From contig NC_011365.1 in assembly GCF_000021325.1 (NCBI RefSeq), positions 186,001-250,000 of the forward strand: DNA of 64,000 nt, given 5' to 3'. Made by a program: the position numbers and the translations under genes. Numbering within the stretch: the first letter of the stretch is position 1; the number at the start of each line of letters is the position of its first letter. Positions 51,318 to 60,378 of this stretch are shown here, in pieces. The stretch is from Gluconacetobacter diazotrophicus PA1 5. GTDB lineage: Bacteria > Pseudomonadota > Alphaproteobacteria > Acetobacterales > Acetobacteraceae. The notes beneath the pieces were generated by a model, which worked only from the letters and a program-made list of their open reading frames with translations, was not told the origin of the DNA and did no database searches.

Positions 51318-52903
51318 GCCGCCACCATGCCGTCGCTGCGCGGGTCCGTCGCGCCCTCGATCAGGCCGGACGGGTGCAGCACCAGCGCGCCCGCGTGGCC
51401 CATGGTGGAGGTAAAGGCCGGCATGGCCTCCAGCACATGCCCGGCTTCGCCCAGCCGGGCGATGACTTCCGGCGCGAAGCGGTCCTCGTATTTCAGGGTG
51501 GTGCTGTCCTCGCCCCAGGTGCGGCCCAGCAGCCAGCGCGGGGCGGTCACCGCCTGCTGCAACCCGATGCCGTAGCGGGCATAGCGGGTGAACAGCGCGG
51601 CCTGGGTCTGGGGCTGGCCCTCGCCGCCCATGGTGCCGTAGACCATGGTGCGCCCGTCATCGAACCGGGCGGCGGCGGGGTTCAGCGTATGGAACGGCTT
51701 GCGCCCCGGGCGCAGCGCGTTCCAGCCATCTTCCGCCAGGCGGAAGCTGGCGCCGCGATTCTGCCACAGTACCCCGGTGCGCGGCAGGACCACGCCCGAC
51801 CCGTATTCGAAATAGACGCTCTGGATCATGCTGACGGCCACGCCGTCGGCATCCACCGCCCCCATCCACACCGTATCGCCGGCCTGCGACGGATGGGGCC
51901 AGGGCGCCGCCCGGGCCGGGTCGATCGCCAGCGCCATGCCGTCCAGCGCCAGCGTGTCGTCCAGCACCGCCTGCGCGTCCACGGACATGAAGGCGGGATC
52001 GCCGACATGGGCGTCGCGATAGCGGAAGGCCTGCTTGGTGGCTTCGACCAGCCCGTGGACGTGATCGAACCCGTCCGGCTGGTCCGCGCGCAGCCGGTCG
52101 AAGATGGCCAGGATCAGCAGCGACGCGACCCCCTGGGTCGGCGGGGCCATGTTGAACAGGCGCGCGCCCGTGACATCGACATGCAGCGGCGGCCGGGCGC
52201 GGGCCTGGTGGGTGTTCAGGTCGGCCAGGTCCAGCGGGCTGCCCAGCACGCGCAGGTCCTGGGCCATGTCGCGGGCCAGGGCGCCGCGATAGAAGGAATC
52301 CAGCCCGTCCGAGGCCAGCCGGCGAAGGGTCTGGGACAGCGCCGGGTTATGCAGCATGTCACCCGCCCGGGGCGCACGCCCCCCCGGCAGGAAGACATCG
52401 CGAAAGCCCGGAATGCCGGCCAGTTCGTCCATTTTCGCCTGGGTCAGGGCGGCCCCGCCCTCGGTCACCGGCACGCCCTGTTCGGCGTAATAGATGGCAT
52501 CGCGCAGCAGCCGGTGCAGGCTCAGCCCCGGCTGCTGCGCGTGGCTCCAGGACAGGGCGAGGTCCCAGCCGGAGATCGTGCCCGCGACCGTGTTCGCGGC
52601 CAGCGGGCCGCGCCACGGAATCGCGTCCCGACCCGCCGCGCGATAGAAATCCAGGTCGGCGCGCCGGGCCGCCGCGCCGCAGGCGTCGATCGTCTCGGTC
52701 CGGCCGTCGGGCCACAGGACCAGCCAGAACCCGTCGCCGCCGATCCCGGTCATGTGGGGATAGACGACGGCCAGGGCGGCGGCGGTCGCAACCACCGCCT
52801 CGATTGCCGTGCCGCCGTCGCGCAGCACGTCCAGTCCGGCCTGGCTGGCCAGATGATGCGGGGACGTCACCATCCCGCGCTGCGAACGTGGCGTATGCAG
52901 CAT
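51311..52903 (-). CDS. hpxW: Gamma-glutamyltransferase-family hydrolase, HpxW-like (oxamate amidohydrolase)
   Basis: This 530-residue Ntn hydrolase starts MLHTPRSQRGMVTSPHHLAS and has no signal peptide, unlike true gamma-glutamyltransferases. The self-cleavage nucleophile is expected to be Thr in SQAGDTVWMGAVDADGVAVS. Other blocks are HMTGIGGDGFWLVLWPDGRT and MVYGTMGGEGQPQTQAAL. In the Klebsiella hpx system the homologous gene HpxW hydrolyses oxamate to oxalate and ammonia, and its neighbours hpxX and hpxY are also present here. It follows the HpxY-like gene by 3 bases. The exact substrate is inferred. Confidence 0.87.
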   Translation of the reverse strand: MLHTPRSQRGMVTSPHHLASQAGLDVLRDGGTAIEAVVATAAALAVVYPHMTGIGGDGFWLVLWPDGRTETIDACGAAARRADLDFYRAAGRDAIPWRGPLAANTVAGTISGWDLALSWSHAQQPGLSLHRLLRDAIYYAEQGVPVTEGGAALTQAKMDELAGIPGFRDVFLPGGRAPRAGDMLHNPALSQTLRRLASDGLDSFYRGALARDMAQDLRVLGSPLDLADLNTHQARARPPLHVDVTGARLFNMAPPTQGVASLLILAIFDRLRADQPDGFDHVHGLVEATKQAFRYRDAHVGDPAFMSVDAQAVLDDTLALDGMALAIDPARAAPWPHPSQAGDTVWMGAVDADGVAVSMIQSVYFEYGSGVVLPRTGVLWQNRGASFRLAEDGWNALRPGRKPFHTLNPAAARFDDGRTMVYGTMGGEGQPQTQAALFTRYARYGIGLQQAVTAPRWLLGRTWGEDSTTLKYEDRFAPEVIARLGEAGHVLEAMPAFTSTMGHAGALVLHPSGLIEGATDPRSDGMVAAW

Positions 52904-52906
52904 GGT

Positions 52907-54271
52907 CTATCGTCCCTTCGGAAGCGGAACCTTCCCGGCCACGCCGGCGGCTTCCAGCGCCGCGGCCACGGCAAACAACGCGGGCTCGCCCCCCGGGGCT
53001 GCGATCAATTGCAGGCCGAGCGGCAAACCCCCGGTGCCCAGCAGCGGAACGCTGAGGATCGGCACCCCGGCCAGGCTGAGCGGCTGGGTATACAGGCCCA
53101 GGTTGGTGCGGGCGGAAACGGCCTGCCCGTCCACGACGATGGTCGGCTGGTCGATCAGCGGGGCCTCGCCGACCGTGGCGGGGGCGATCAGCACATCGGC
53201 CGTGCGGAACGCGGCGTGGATCTGTTCGCGGAACCACGCACGGAAGCGATGGGCCTGCAGGACCGTCGCGGCGGGCAGCAGGGCGCCCGCGATCAGCCGG
53301 TCGCGCGTCGCCGGGTCGTATTGCAGGGCGCGGCGGCGCAGGCGCGGCAGGTGCAGCATGCCGCCTTCCGCCGCCGTGATCAGGAACGACGCCGCACGCG
53401 CCCGCGCGACCTCCGGCAGTTCCACCACCGGAACATGGCCCAGATGGCCCGCCACGGCGTCGATGGCCGCCGCCAGCGGGGCGGACACGTTTTCGGCGAA
53501 CCAGCCGCCCAACCGCGCCACCCGCAGGTCGGACAGGACCGGCACGGCCGGCATCGGGGCGCCATTCATCGCTTCATGGACCACGCGCAGGTCGGCCAGC
53601 GTACCCGCGAACGGTCCCACCACGTCCAGGCTGGCGGCGAAGGGATACGCCCCTTCTCGCGGGACGGTGCCGAAGGTGGGCTTCAGCCCCCACACGCCGC
53701 ACAGCGACGCCGGAACGCGGATCGACCCGTTGGTGTCCGACCCCAGGGTGAACGGCAGGAAGCCGGCCGCCACGGCGGCGGCGGACCCGCCCGACGACCC
53801 GCCGGCCAGCCGCGCCGGATCATGCGGGTTGCGGGTGATGCCGTAATGCGCGTTGTCGGTGGCGAAGCCGTAGGCGAATTCGTCCATGTTCAGGCTGGCC
53901 AGCGGGATGGCCCCCGCCGCGCGCAGCCGCGCGATCACGGTGGCGTCCTGCACCGCCGGACGCGCCTCGCGCAGGACGACGGACCCTGCGGTCGTGACCT
54001 CGCCCTCGACATCGAACAGGTCCTTGACGCCGAAGGGCACGCCGGCCAGCGGGCCGGGGTCTTCGCCGGCCGCGATGCGGCGGTCGATCTTCTCGGCCTC
54101 GGCCACCGCGCGGGGGCCGAAGATGCGGGTTACGCTGTTGACCCGCGTGTCACGGACCTCGATCGCCGCGATGGCGGCGGTGACGAAGGATACGGCATTG
54201 CGCCGCCCCTGGCGGATTTCGGCCGCGATGGCCAGCGCATCGGCCGGACCGGCCGCAACGGGCGCGCTCAT
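52907..54271 (-). CDS. hpxY: AtzE/HpxY-family amidase
   Basis: This 454-residue amidase-signature enzyme has the full Ser-cisSer-Lys triad: Lys83 in GVPFGVKDLFDVEGEVTTAG, cis-Ser near residue 159 in RLAGGSSGGSAAAVAAG, and nucleophile Ser183 in LGSDTNGSIRVPASLCGVWG. AtzE (1-carboxybiuret hydrolase) needs the small AtzG partner, encoded here by the overlapping upstream gene. Within purine operons the homologue is HpxY and probably acts on a ureido compound such as oxalurate. ATG 54271 overlaps the upstream stop by four bases. Confidence 0.88.
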   Translation of the reverse strand: MSAPVAAGPADALAIAAEIRQGRRNAVSFVTAAIAAIEVRDTRVNSVTRIFGPRAVAEAEKIDRRIAAGEDPGPLAGVPFGVKDLFDVEGEVTTAGSVVLREARPAVQDATVIARLRAAGAIPLASLNMDEFAYGFATDNAHYGITRNPHDPARLAGGSSGGSAAAVAAGFLPFTLGSDTNGSIRVPASLCGVWGLKPTFGTVPREGAYPFAASLDVVGPFAGTLADLRVVHEAMNGAPMPAVPVLSDLRVARLGGWFAENVSAPLAAAIDAVAGHLGHVPVVELPEVARARAASFLITAAEGGMLHLPRLRRRALQYDPATRDRLIAGALLPAATVLQAHRFRAWFREQIHAAFRTADVLIAPATVGEAPLIDQPTIVVDGQAVSARTNLGLYTQPLSLAGVPILSVPLLGTGGLPLGLQLIAAPGGEPALFAVAAALEAAGVAGKVPLPKGR

Positions 54272-54489
54272 GGGCGGTATTCGAAAGCGGGTTCGCACGT
54301 GTCCGGCAGCGCGAAGCCATGGACCAGGTCGGCATAGCGCCGCAGCAGGGCCCGGTTGGCCAGCACGCCCGGCATGCAGACGTCGGCGATGGTCAGGCCG
54401 ACCTCGCGCGCCGTGGCGGCGACGAGCGCCGCATCCGGTATCGTGTCAGGTGCACTCTTGGGGGGGGCATCGCCTTGGTTGTCGGTCAT
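54268..54489 (-). CDS. hpxX: AtzG/HpxX-like small subunit (DUF4089)
   Basis: This 73-residue protein has a DUF4089 helical core: LVAATAREVGLTIADVCMPG then VLANRALLRRYADLVHGFAL and the C-terminal PDTCEPAFEYRP. AtzG-type proteins bind AtzE-type amidases and are needed for their stability. The start ATG 54489 (MTDNQGDAPPK) is chosen; the frame is open to 54522. Overlap with the amidase gene (ATGA) fits equal production. A partner of the AtzH/HpxZ type is not found nearby. Confidence 0.85.
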   Translation of the reverse strand: MTDNQGDAPPKSAPDTIPDAALVAATAREVGLTIADVCMPGVLANRALLRRYADLVHGFALPDTCEPAFEYRP

Positions 54490-54552
54490 CGACTTGTCCT
54501 CGTTCCGTGGTCCCTGCCGCATCGTATGGCGTGCGGCAGGGCCTGCAACGGA

Positions 54553-56007
54553 TCATGCATCCGGAGGATCGAGGCTGACCAGTTCCGGCGTTACATAACT
54601 GAGCAGATTGTCCAGGTGCCAGGCGCCGTCGGCCACGAACAGGTCGCGCCCCAGGCCGCGCGCCAGCCGCTCCACGCCGAATCGCATGCCGCTGATCGAA
54701 GCTCCCGACAGGCCCATGCTGGGCGTCGCGCCGAAGGTGAAATTATGGATGTTCGCCAGCATCGTCGCCAGCGGATCGCGCGGATCGCGGGGCTGGAACT
54801 GATAGGCGTCGCCCAGATAGGCATGGGCCCCCAGCAGCGCGCTTTCCTCGCCGTCCGGCGGGGTGAAGCGGTCGCGCCACAGGGCGACCGACCCGGCGAA
54901 GGAGGCCAGTTCCGGACGCAGGTTCAGGTCGGTGGCGAAGCCGGTGCCGATGATGACGAAATCGAATCGCTTCTCGCCATCCGGGGTGCGGACGACGACT
55001 TCGTCGCCATCCATCTCCGCCCCGGTCCAGCCGCATCCGGTATGGTACGAGAAGGTCGGATGCCGGCGGCAGCGCCAGAACGTATCCTGCGGCGGTGGCT
55101 GGTTCAGTTCGTAGATATGGCGCATGAACTGCCAGCGCAGCGTATCCGGCAGCGACGGGAAATGGGCCAGGAAACCCGTGTTTTCCATCCAGCGGTACGG
55201 GTTGACCGACGGAATGACGCGCCGCCGCAGGCACAGCGCGACCGACGCCGCGCCCTGTTCCAAGGCGGTCGCGGCGTTGTCGAAGGCCGAGGCCCCGGCC
55301 CCCAGCACGCCGATCCGCTTGCCGCGCAGAGCCGCGAAATCGATGTCTTCGGACGTGTGGGCGAAGCGCTCGCGCGGCAGGTTCTCGCGGATGAAGGCCG
55401 GGACGTTCCACGCGCCGTTGCCTTCGATGCCGGTCGCCAGGACCAGCTTGCGGGCCAGATGATGATATTCCCGCCCGGCCGCGTCACGGAAGGTCAGGCG
55501 CAGCAGGCCGTCCACCCATTCCACATGCTCGAACGACCGGTCGTTTTCGACCGGCAGGCCCAGCGTGTCGCGATACCAGTCCAGATAGGCCTGCCAGTCG
55601 CCGCGGGGAATCTTGTCCAGGTCTTCCCACGCCTGCACGCCGTAGGTGGCTTCGTACCACGCGCGGGGCGTCAGGTTGGGAATGCCCAGGTCGGGACCGG
55701 TGACGTATTTCGGCGTCCGCAGGGTGATCATGCGGGCATAGGTGATCCACGGCCCCTCGCCGCCGCGCGCCGCGCGATCGAAGATACGGACATTCGTGAT
55801 ATTGCCGCGCTGCAGGGCGAACGCGGTGGCCAGTCCGCCCTGCCCGGCGCCGATGATGGCGACGTCCAGCACCGGTTCACCGTTGCGCGAAAAATTCGGC
55901 GTCCAGTCGTGACGGGGGTAGCCGATAACGGCCAGGTCGCGTCGGACCGCGGCGGTCAGCGCCGCAAGCCCCTCTTCTGATGGAAGAGCACTGCTGTCGG
56001 CGGCCAT
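54553..56007 (-). CDS. Flavin-containing monooxygenase-like FAD/NAD(P)-binding protein
   Basis: This 484-residue protein has two dinucleotide-binding motifs, VAIIGAGQGGLATAFALQRG (FAD) near residue 52 and KRIGVLGAGASAFDNAATAL (NADPH) near residue 230. ATP-grasp or other folds are absent, so it looks like a class B flavoprotein monooxygenase. AAGGAG precedes ATG 56007. It heads the purine operon, followed 63 bases later by hpxX. The pathway in this window lacks a recognisable urate oxidase (uaZ, puuD or HpxO-type), so it is a candidate for urate hydroxylation. That is an inference. It could instead oxidise an amine or another purine product. Confidence 0.75.
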   Translation of the reverse strand: MAADSSALPSEEGLAALTAAVRRDLAVIGYPRHDWTPNFSRNGEPVLDVAIIGAGQGGLATAFALQRGNITNVRIFDRAARGGEGPWITYARMITLRTPKYVTGPDLGIPNLTPRAWYEATYGVQAWEDLDKIPRGDWQAYLDWYRDTLGLPVENDRSFEHVEWVDGLLRLTFRDAAGREYHHLARKLVLATGIEGNGAWNVPAFIRENLPRERFAHTSEDIDFAALRGKRIGVLGAGASAFDNAATALEQGAASVALCLRRRVIPSVNPYRWMENTGFLAHFPSLPDTLRWQFMRHIYELNQPPPQDTFWRCRRHPTFSYHTGCGWTGAEMDGDEVVVRTPDGEKRFDFVIIGTGFATDLNLRPELASFAGSVALWRDRFTPPDGEESALLGAHAYLGDAYQFQPRDPRDPLATMLANIHNFTFGATPSMGLSGASISGMRFGVERLARGLGRDLFVADGAWHLDNLLSYVTPELVSLDPPDA

Positions 56008-56147
56008 CCTCGGCTCCTTCTGTCGATATTGATCCGGTAGGCATGCCACGTGCCGGGCGGATGGTCCGTGTCCCCCGACACGGACCGAGTTCCCCAACTC
56101 GCACCATCCCGGAACCGAAACTAACCGGATCGCCCGGTGTTTCGTCC

Positions 56148-56153
56148 AGTATA
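56148..56153 (-). promoter_or_regulatory. Possible -10 element of the purine operon promoter
   Basis: On the minus strand TATACT lies about 140 bases before the monooxygenase start, in an AT-rich patch (TTTTTATTATACTGG). The -35 region is poor. The LysR-type box at 56166-56190 ends about 12 bases upstream of it, an arrangement expected for a promoter that needs an activator. Confidence 0.45.
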
Positions 56154-56165
56154 ATAAAAAGACCA

Positions 56166-56190
56166 ATCCGTTGCTGAAACAGGAACGGAT
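56166..56190. promoter_or_regulatory. LysR-type operator candidate (7-bp arms, 11-bp spacer)
   Basis: ATCCGTT at 56166-56172 and AACGGAT at 56184-56190 are perfect inverted arms separated by 11 bases, which satisfies the T-N11-A rule of LysR-type binding boxes. It lies 9 bases beyond the lysR stop codon and upstream of the monooxygenase-hpxXYW-allC-pucG-puuE-uraDH operon. Binding by the adjacent LysR protein is the obvious inference. Confidence 0.7.
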
Positions 56191-56198
56191 AGAGCCAC

Positions 56199-57125
56199 TT
56201 ACATCGCCTGCAGCGTTGCCCGTATTTCGGCGATCAGCCGTTCAAGCGCGGGCGGCAGCCAGCGGGCATCGCGGACATAGACGCCCAGGTCGGTCACGGC
56301 ACGCGGATCGGCCAGCGGCACATGGACCAGGGCGCCGCGCTGGATGTCGAATTCCAGCGCCAGCCGGGACTGGAACGCCAGCCCCGCCCCGGCCGCCACC
56401 ATGCGGTTGGTCAGTTCGATGGACCCGGTTTCCAGCACCACGTCCAGCCGGTCGCGCCAGGGTCGCAGCATGGGTTCCATGACCCGGTGGAGCGACAGCG
56501 ACCGGGTGGGCAGGATCAGCTTGTGGCCGATGCACTCCTCGATCCGCACGCGGCGCTGGCCGGCCAGCGCATGATTGGCGGGCATGATGACGCCGACCGG
56601 GAAATTCGCGACCGCGACCCGGCGCAGTTCATCCGGCGGGTCCAGCGAAAAGGCGATGCCCAGGTCGGTGGTGCCCCCGGACAGGGCCGCGATGATGGCG
56701 GCGGGCGAGCCGGTTTCCGCCTGCAACTGGACGTCCGGACAGGTTTCGGTCATGCGCGTCAGCAGGCGGGCCATCAGGTCGCCCGCGACGCCTTCGACCG
56801 CCATCAGGCTGACGCGTCCGCCGCGCATGCCGGCCAGGGCCGCGATCTGCTCGTCCGTGCGCACGGCGTCCTGCATGACGGTGATGATATGGCGGGCGAC
56901 GATTTCGCCCACCGCCGTCAGCACCATGCCGCCCGGCAGCCGGTCGAACAGCGGCGACCCGATTTCGTCCTCCATCTGCGCGATCTGGCGCGTCAGGGCG
57001 GACGGGGTGACGTTCAGGCGGCGCGCGGCCTCGCGGATCGACCCGAAATCGCGCACCGCGTTGAAATACACGATGCAGCGCGCATGCAGCCGCAACATAT
57101 GCGCGGTCCGGCCCGATGCCCTCAT
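56199..57125 (-). CDS. LysR-family transcriptional regulator
   Basis: This 308-residue regulator has an N-terminal winged HTH (YFNAVRDFGSIREAARRLNV then TPSALTRQIAQMEDEIGSPL) and a LysR substrate-binding domain (GGRVSLMAVEGVAGDLMARL; ELTNRMVAAGAGLAFQSRLA). It is cotranscribed with xdhABC: its ATG overlaps the xdhC stop by four bases. A purine intermediate or related metabolite is the likely co-inducer. Its target is probably the T-N11-A box just downstream, so it would link the xanthine dehydrogenase operon to the ureide operon. An N-terminal extension of about 9 residues before MLRLHARC is unusual but harmless. Confidence 0.9.
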   Translation of the reverse strand: MRASGRTAHMLRLHARCIVYFNAVRDFGSIREAARRLNVTPSALTRQIAQMEDEIGSPLFDRLPGGMVLTAVGEIVARHIITVMQDAVRTDEQIAALAGMRGGRVSLMAVEGVAGDLMARLLTRMTETCPDVQLQAETGSPAAIIAALSGGTTDLGIAFSLDPPDELRRVAVANFPVGVIMPANHALAGQRRVRIEECIGHKLILPTRSLSLHRVMEPMLRPWRDRLDVVLETGSIELTNRMVAAGAGLAFQSRLALEFDIQRGALVHVPLADPRAVTDLGVYVRDARWLPPALERLIAEIRATLQAM

Positions 57126-57985
57126 GCCGTGTACCTCATGCCGATCCCTTCCGCCCCGTTGCTCTCTTCCATTCCGGCATTGTCATGCAACAATCGTTCC
57201 ACAATTTCGGCGGCGACCAGGGCGGCGATGATTTCGGGGCGCTTGTCGCGGATGCCGCGATCGCCGATCGGGCAGACCAGGGTCTCGATGCGGTCCTCGC
57301 CCAGGCCCAGGCTGCGAAAACCGGCCTCGAACCGCCGCCGCTTGGTCTTCGACCCGATCAGTCCGACATACCGGAAATCACCCCGTTCCAGCGCCGCGCC
57401 GACGATCAGCGCATCCAGCGCGTGGCTGGGCGTCAGCACCAGGGCGCCGGCGCCGGGCGGGGCGGCGGCAATGGCGCTTTCCCAGTCGGCGGTGACGCGG
57501 ATTTCGACACTATCGGGGACCGTGCCGAATTCGGCGGCACGCGGATCGATCCAGACCAGGCGCAGCGGCAGCGGGGCCAGCGCGCGGGCCAGCGCCCGCC
57601 CGACATGCCCGGCGCCGAACAGCAGCAGCACCGGCCGCGCCGCGCGCGCGGCCAGCCCGTCGCGCACCAGCGCATCCAGCAGCGCGTCGTCCGCGCGTTC
57701 GATCCGCACCCGCACCACCCCGCCGCAGCACTGGCCGATTTCGGGGCCGAGCGGCACGTCATGTTCCCCGGCCTGACCCTGTCCGGCCAGCAGGGCCCGC
57801 GCCCGGATCACGCTGTCCCATTCCAGATGGCCGCCGCCGATGGTCCCGGCCTGCGCGTCCGGTGTGACCAGCATGAACGACCCGGCCTCGCGCGGGGTGG
57901 ACCCGCGGGCGGCGCGGATCGCGATCCGGGCGATGGGCTGCCCGGCGGGCCGCCAGAGATCAAGCGCGGCCAGGATCTCGTCCAT
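57122..57985 (-). CDS. xdhC: Xanthine dehydrogenase accessory protein XdhC
   Basis: This 287-residue protein binds the molybdenum cofactor and promotes its sulfuration and insertion into XdhB. Family marks are RAARGSTPREAGSFMLVTPD and GTIGGGHLEWDSVI near the N-terminus. A Rossmann segment follows (PVLLLFGAGHVGRALARALA), then DFRYVGLIGSKTKRRRFEAG. A CGG motif is in IGQCCGGVVRVRIERADDA. ATG 57985 is 11 bases after the xdhB stop, and its own stop overlaps lysR. Confidence 0.93.
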   Translation of the reverse strand: MDEILAALDLWRPAGQPIARIAIRAARGSTPREAGSFMLVTPDAQAGTIGGGHLEWDSVIRARALLAGQGQAGEHDVPLGPEIGQCCGGVVRVRIERADDALLDALVRDGLAARAARPVLLLFGAGHVGRALARALAPLPLRLVWIDPRAAEFGTVPDSVEIRVTADWESAIAAAPPGAGALVLTPSHALDALIVGAALERGDFRYVGLIGSKTKRRRFEAGFRSLGLGEDRIETLVCPIGDRGIRDKRPEIIAALVAAEIVERLLHDNAGMEESNGAEGIGMRYTA

Positions 57986-57996
57986 CGCGGGACCGC

Positions 57997-60378
57997 TCAG
58001 CCGACGGGACAGGGTGCCGCGAGGCCGCGCATCCGCTCCGTCGTGCGCAGGATCGTCTCGGGCGTCGCGGGCGCGTCCAGCCGGGGACAGGTGCGGTAGC
58101 CATCGATGCTGGCCAGGGCGTCGGATATGGCGTGCAGGACCGCCACCCCATGCACGAAGGGCGGCTCCCCCACCGCCTTGGACCGGAAGATCGTGTCCTC
58201 GCGATTGGGGGCGTGGTCCAGCAGCTTCACCGTGAACCGGCGCGGCCGGTCGGAACAGGCCGGGACCTTGTAGGTGCTGGGGGCGTGGGTGCGCAGGCGG
58301 CCGGACGCGTCCCACACCAGTTCCTCGGTCGTCAGCCAGCCCGCGCCCTGGACGAATCCGCCCTCGATCTGGCCGATATCGATCGCCGGATTCAGCGATT
58401 GTCCGGCATCGTGCAGGATGTCCACCTGTTCGATCCGCGTCTCGCCGGTCAGCAGGTCGATCGCGACCTCGGCGCAGGCGGCGCCATAGGCGAAATAGAA
58501 GAACGGCCGCCCCCGCCCGGTCTCGGCGTTCCACGAGATTTTCGGCGTCTTGTAGAACCCGCTGGAGGACATCGACACCCGGGCGAAATAGGCGGCGCGG
58601 GTCAGGTCCGGGAACGGCACCACGGTCGCGCCGACATGCACGCCATCCGGCAGGAACCGGACCTGGGCGGCATCCACGCCCCAATGGCCGGCCGCGAATT
58701 CCACCAGCCGATCCTTGATCCGGCGCACCGCGTCCAGCACCGCCATGCCGTTCAGGTCGGCGCCGGACGAGGCCGCGGTGGCGGATGTGTTGGGCACCTT
58801 GCCGGTCGTCGTCGCGGTGATGCGGACGCGGTCGGCCGGCAGGCCGAATTCGCGCATGGCGATCTGCACCATCTTGGTGTGCAGCCCCTGCCCCATTTCG
58901 GTCCCGCCGTGATTCACCTGCACCGACCCATCGGTATAGACATGCACCAGCGCGCCGGCCTGGTTGTAATGCGTGGCGGTGAAGGAAATGCCGAACTTGA
59001 CCGGCGTCAGCGCGATGCCGCGCCTGATATGCGGGCTGCCCTCATTGGCGGCGCGCAGGGCGGCGCGGCGCGCGCGATAGGCGCAGTCATCGGCCAGCTT
59101 CGCCATGATGTCGGCCGAAATCGAATCCTCGACCGTCATGTGATAGGGCGTCAGGTCGCGCGTGCCGGTGCCGTAGACGTTGCGCAGGCGGACATCCAGC
59201 GGGTCCAGACCGGTCGCGAACGCGATTTCCTCGATCACGCGTTCCGCCGCGACGATGCCCTGCGGACCGCCGAAACCGCGATAGGCGGTATTGGACTGGG
59301 TGTTGGTCTTCAGCGGTTCCGACCGCAGCCGGACATCGGGGTAGTAATAGGCGTTGTCGGCATGGAACAGCGCGCGGTCGGTCACCGGGCCGGACAGGTC
59401 GGCCGACCAGCCGCAGCGGGCCGCCAGCACCATGTCCACGGCCCGGATGCGGCCGTCATCGTCGAATCCGACATCGTAATCAACCACGAAATCATGCCGC
59501 TTGCCGGTCATCATCATGTCGTCGTCGCGGTCCAGCCGGATCTTGGCCGCCCGCCCCGTCAGTTCCGCCGCCAGCGCCGCCAGGCAGGCCGGGGTGTTGG
59601 CCTGGGTTTCCTTGCCGCCGAAACCGCCGCCCATGCGGCGGATTTCCGTCGTCACCAGATTGCTGGGCCGGTCCAGCACATGGGCCACCATATGCTGGGT
59701 TTCGGTCGGATGCTGGGTGGAGGACCAGACCCGCATCTCGCCCTCCTCGCCAGGCTGGGCCATGGCCGCCTGGCCTTCCAGGTAGAAATGCTCCTGCCCA
59801 CCCATGGTGATGCGCCCCGCCACGCGGCGGGGCGACGCGGCCAGGCCGGACGGGGCATCGCCGCGCTGCATGGTCAGGGGCCGCCAGACCATGGCGCCAC
59901 CCGCCGCGCGGGCCTGCGCGATGTCCAGGATGGCGGGCAGGTCCTCGTACTCGATCCGCGCCAGCCTGGCCGCGTGCCGGGCCTGCAGGCGGGTTTCGGC
60001 CACCACGGCGAAGATCGGCTGGCCGTAATAGGACACCAGGTCCGTCGCGAGCAGCGGTTCGTCATTGCGGCCCACCGGGCTGACCTGGTTGTGGCCGGGA
60101 ATATCCGCCGCCGTCAGCACCCGCACGACCCCGGGGGCGGCACGGACGGCATCGAGGTCCATCGAGACGATCCGGGCATGCGCCCGCGTGCTCAGTCCCG
60201 GCACGACATGCAGCAGTCCCTTCGGTTCGGGCATGTCGTCGATATAGGCGGCGGCGCCGGCAACATGCATCGCCGCACTTTCGTGCCGCAGGCTGTGCGA
60301 CGCGCCGCCCGTCACGACGGTGCCGGGAACGGCGTCAGGAAGGGCGCCAGAAATGGGGGCCGATATCGTATCACGCAT
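57997..60378 (-). CDS. xdhB: Xanthine dehydrogenase, molybdopterin-binding subunit
   Basis: This 793-residue large subunit holds the molybdenum site that hydroxylates hypoxanthine and xanthine to urate. Conserved blocks are RRMGGGFGGKETQANTPACL, the active-site region NTQSNTAYRGFGGPQGIVAA (Arg for substrate binding), VQVNHGGTEMGQGLHTKMVQ and the catalytic Glu in KAVGEPPFVHGVAVLHAISD near the C-terminus. Length is normal for bacterial XdhB. Its start overlaps the xdhA stop by 8 bases. Confidence 0.96.
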   Translation of the reverse strand: MRDTISAPISGALPDAVPGTVVTGGASHSLRHESAAMHVAGAAAYIDDMPEPKGLLHVVPGLSTRAHARIVSMDLDAVRAAPGVVRVLTAADIPGHNQVSPVGRNDEPLLATDLVSYYGQPIFAVVAETRLQARHAARLARIEYEDLPAILDIAQARAAGGAMVWRPLTMQRGDAPSGLAASPRRVAGRITMGGQEHFYLEGQAAMAQPGEEGEMRVWSSTQHPTETQHMVAHVLDRPSNLVTTEIRRMGGGFGGKETQANTPACLAALAAELTGRAAKIRLDRDDDMMMTGKRHDFVVDYDVGFDDDGRIRAVDMVLAARCGWSADLSGPVTDRALFHADNAYYYPDVRLRSEPLKTNTQSNTAYRGFGGPQGIVAAERVIEEIAFATGLDPLDVRLRNVYGTGTRDLTPYHMTVEDSISADIMAKLADDCAYRARRAALRAANEGSPHIRRGIALTPVKFGISFTATHYNQAGALVHVYTDGSVQVNHGGTEMGQGLHTKMVQIAMREFGLPADRVRITATTTGKVPNTSATAASSGADLNGMAVLDAVRRIKDRLVEFAAGHWGVDAAQVRFLPDGVHVGATVVPFPDLTRAAYFARVSMSSSGFYKTPKISWNAETGRGRPFFYFAYGAACAEVAIDLLTGETRIEQVDILHDAGQSLNPAIDIGQIEGGFVQGAGWLTTEELVWDASGRLRTHAPSTYKVPACSDRPRRFTVKLLDHAPNREDTIFRSKAVGEPPFVHGVAVLHAISDALASIDGYRTCPRLDAPATPETILRTTERMRGLAAPCPVG

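Noticed and set aside
51086-54337. 1083-codon open frame antisense to allC, hpxW and hpxY
   Set aside because: It crosses three real genes and is Arg/Gly/His-rich without domains, a product of high GC content.
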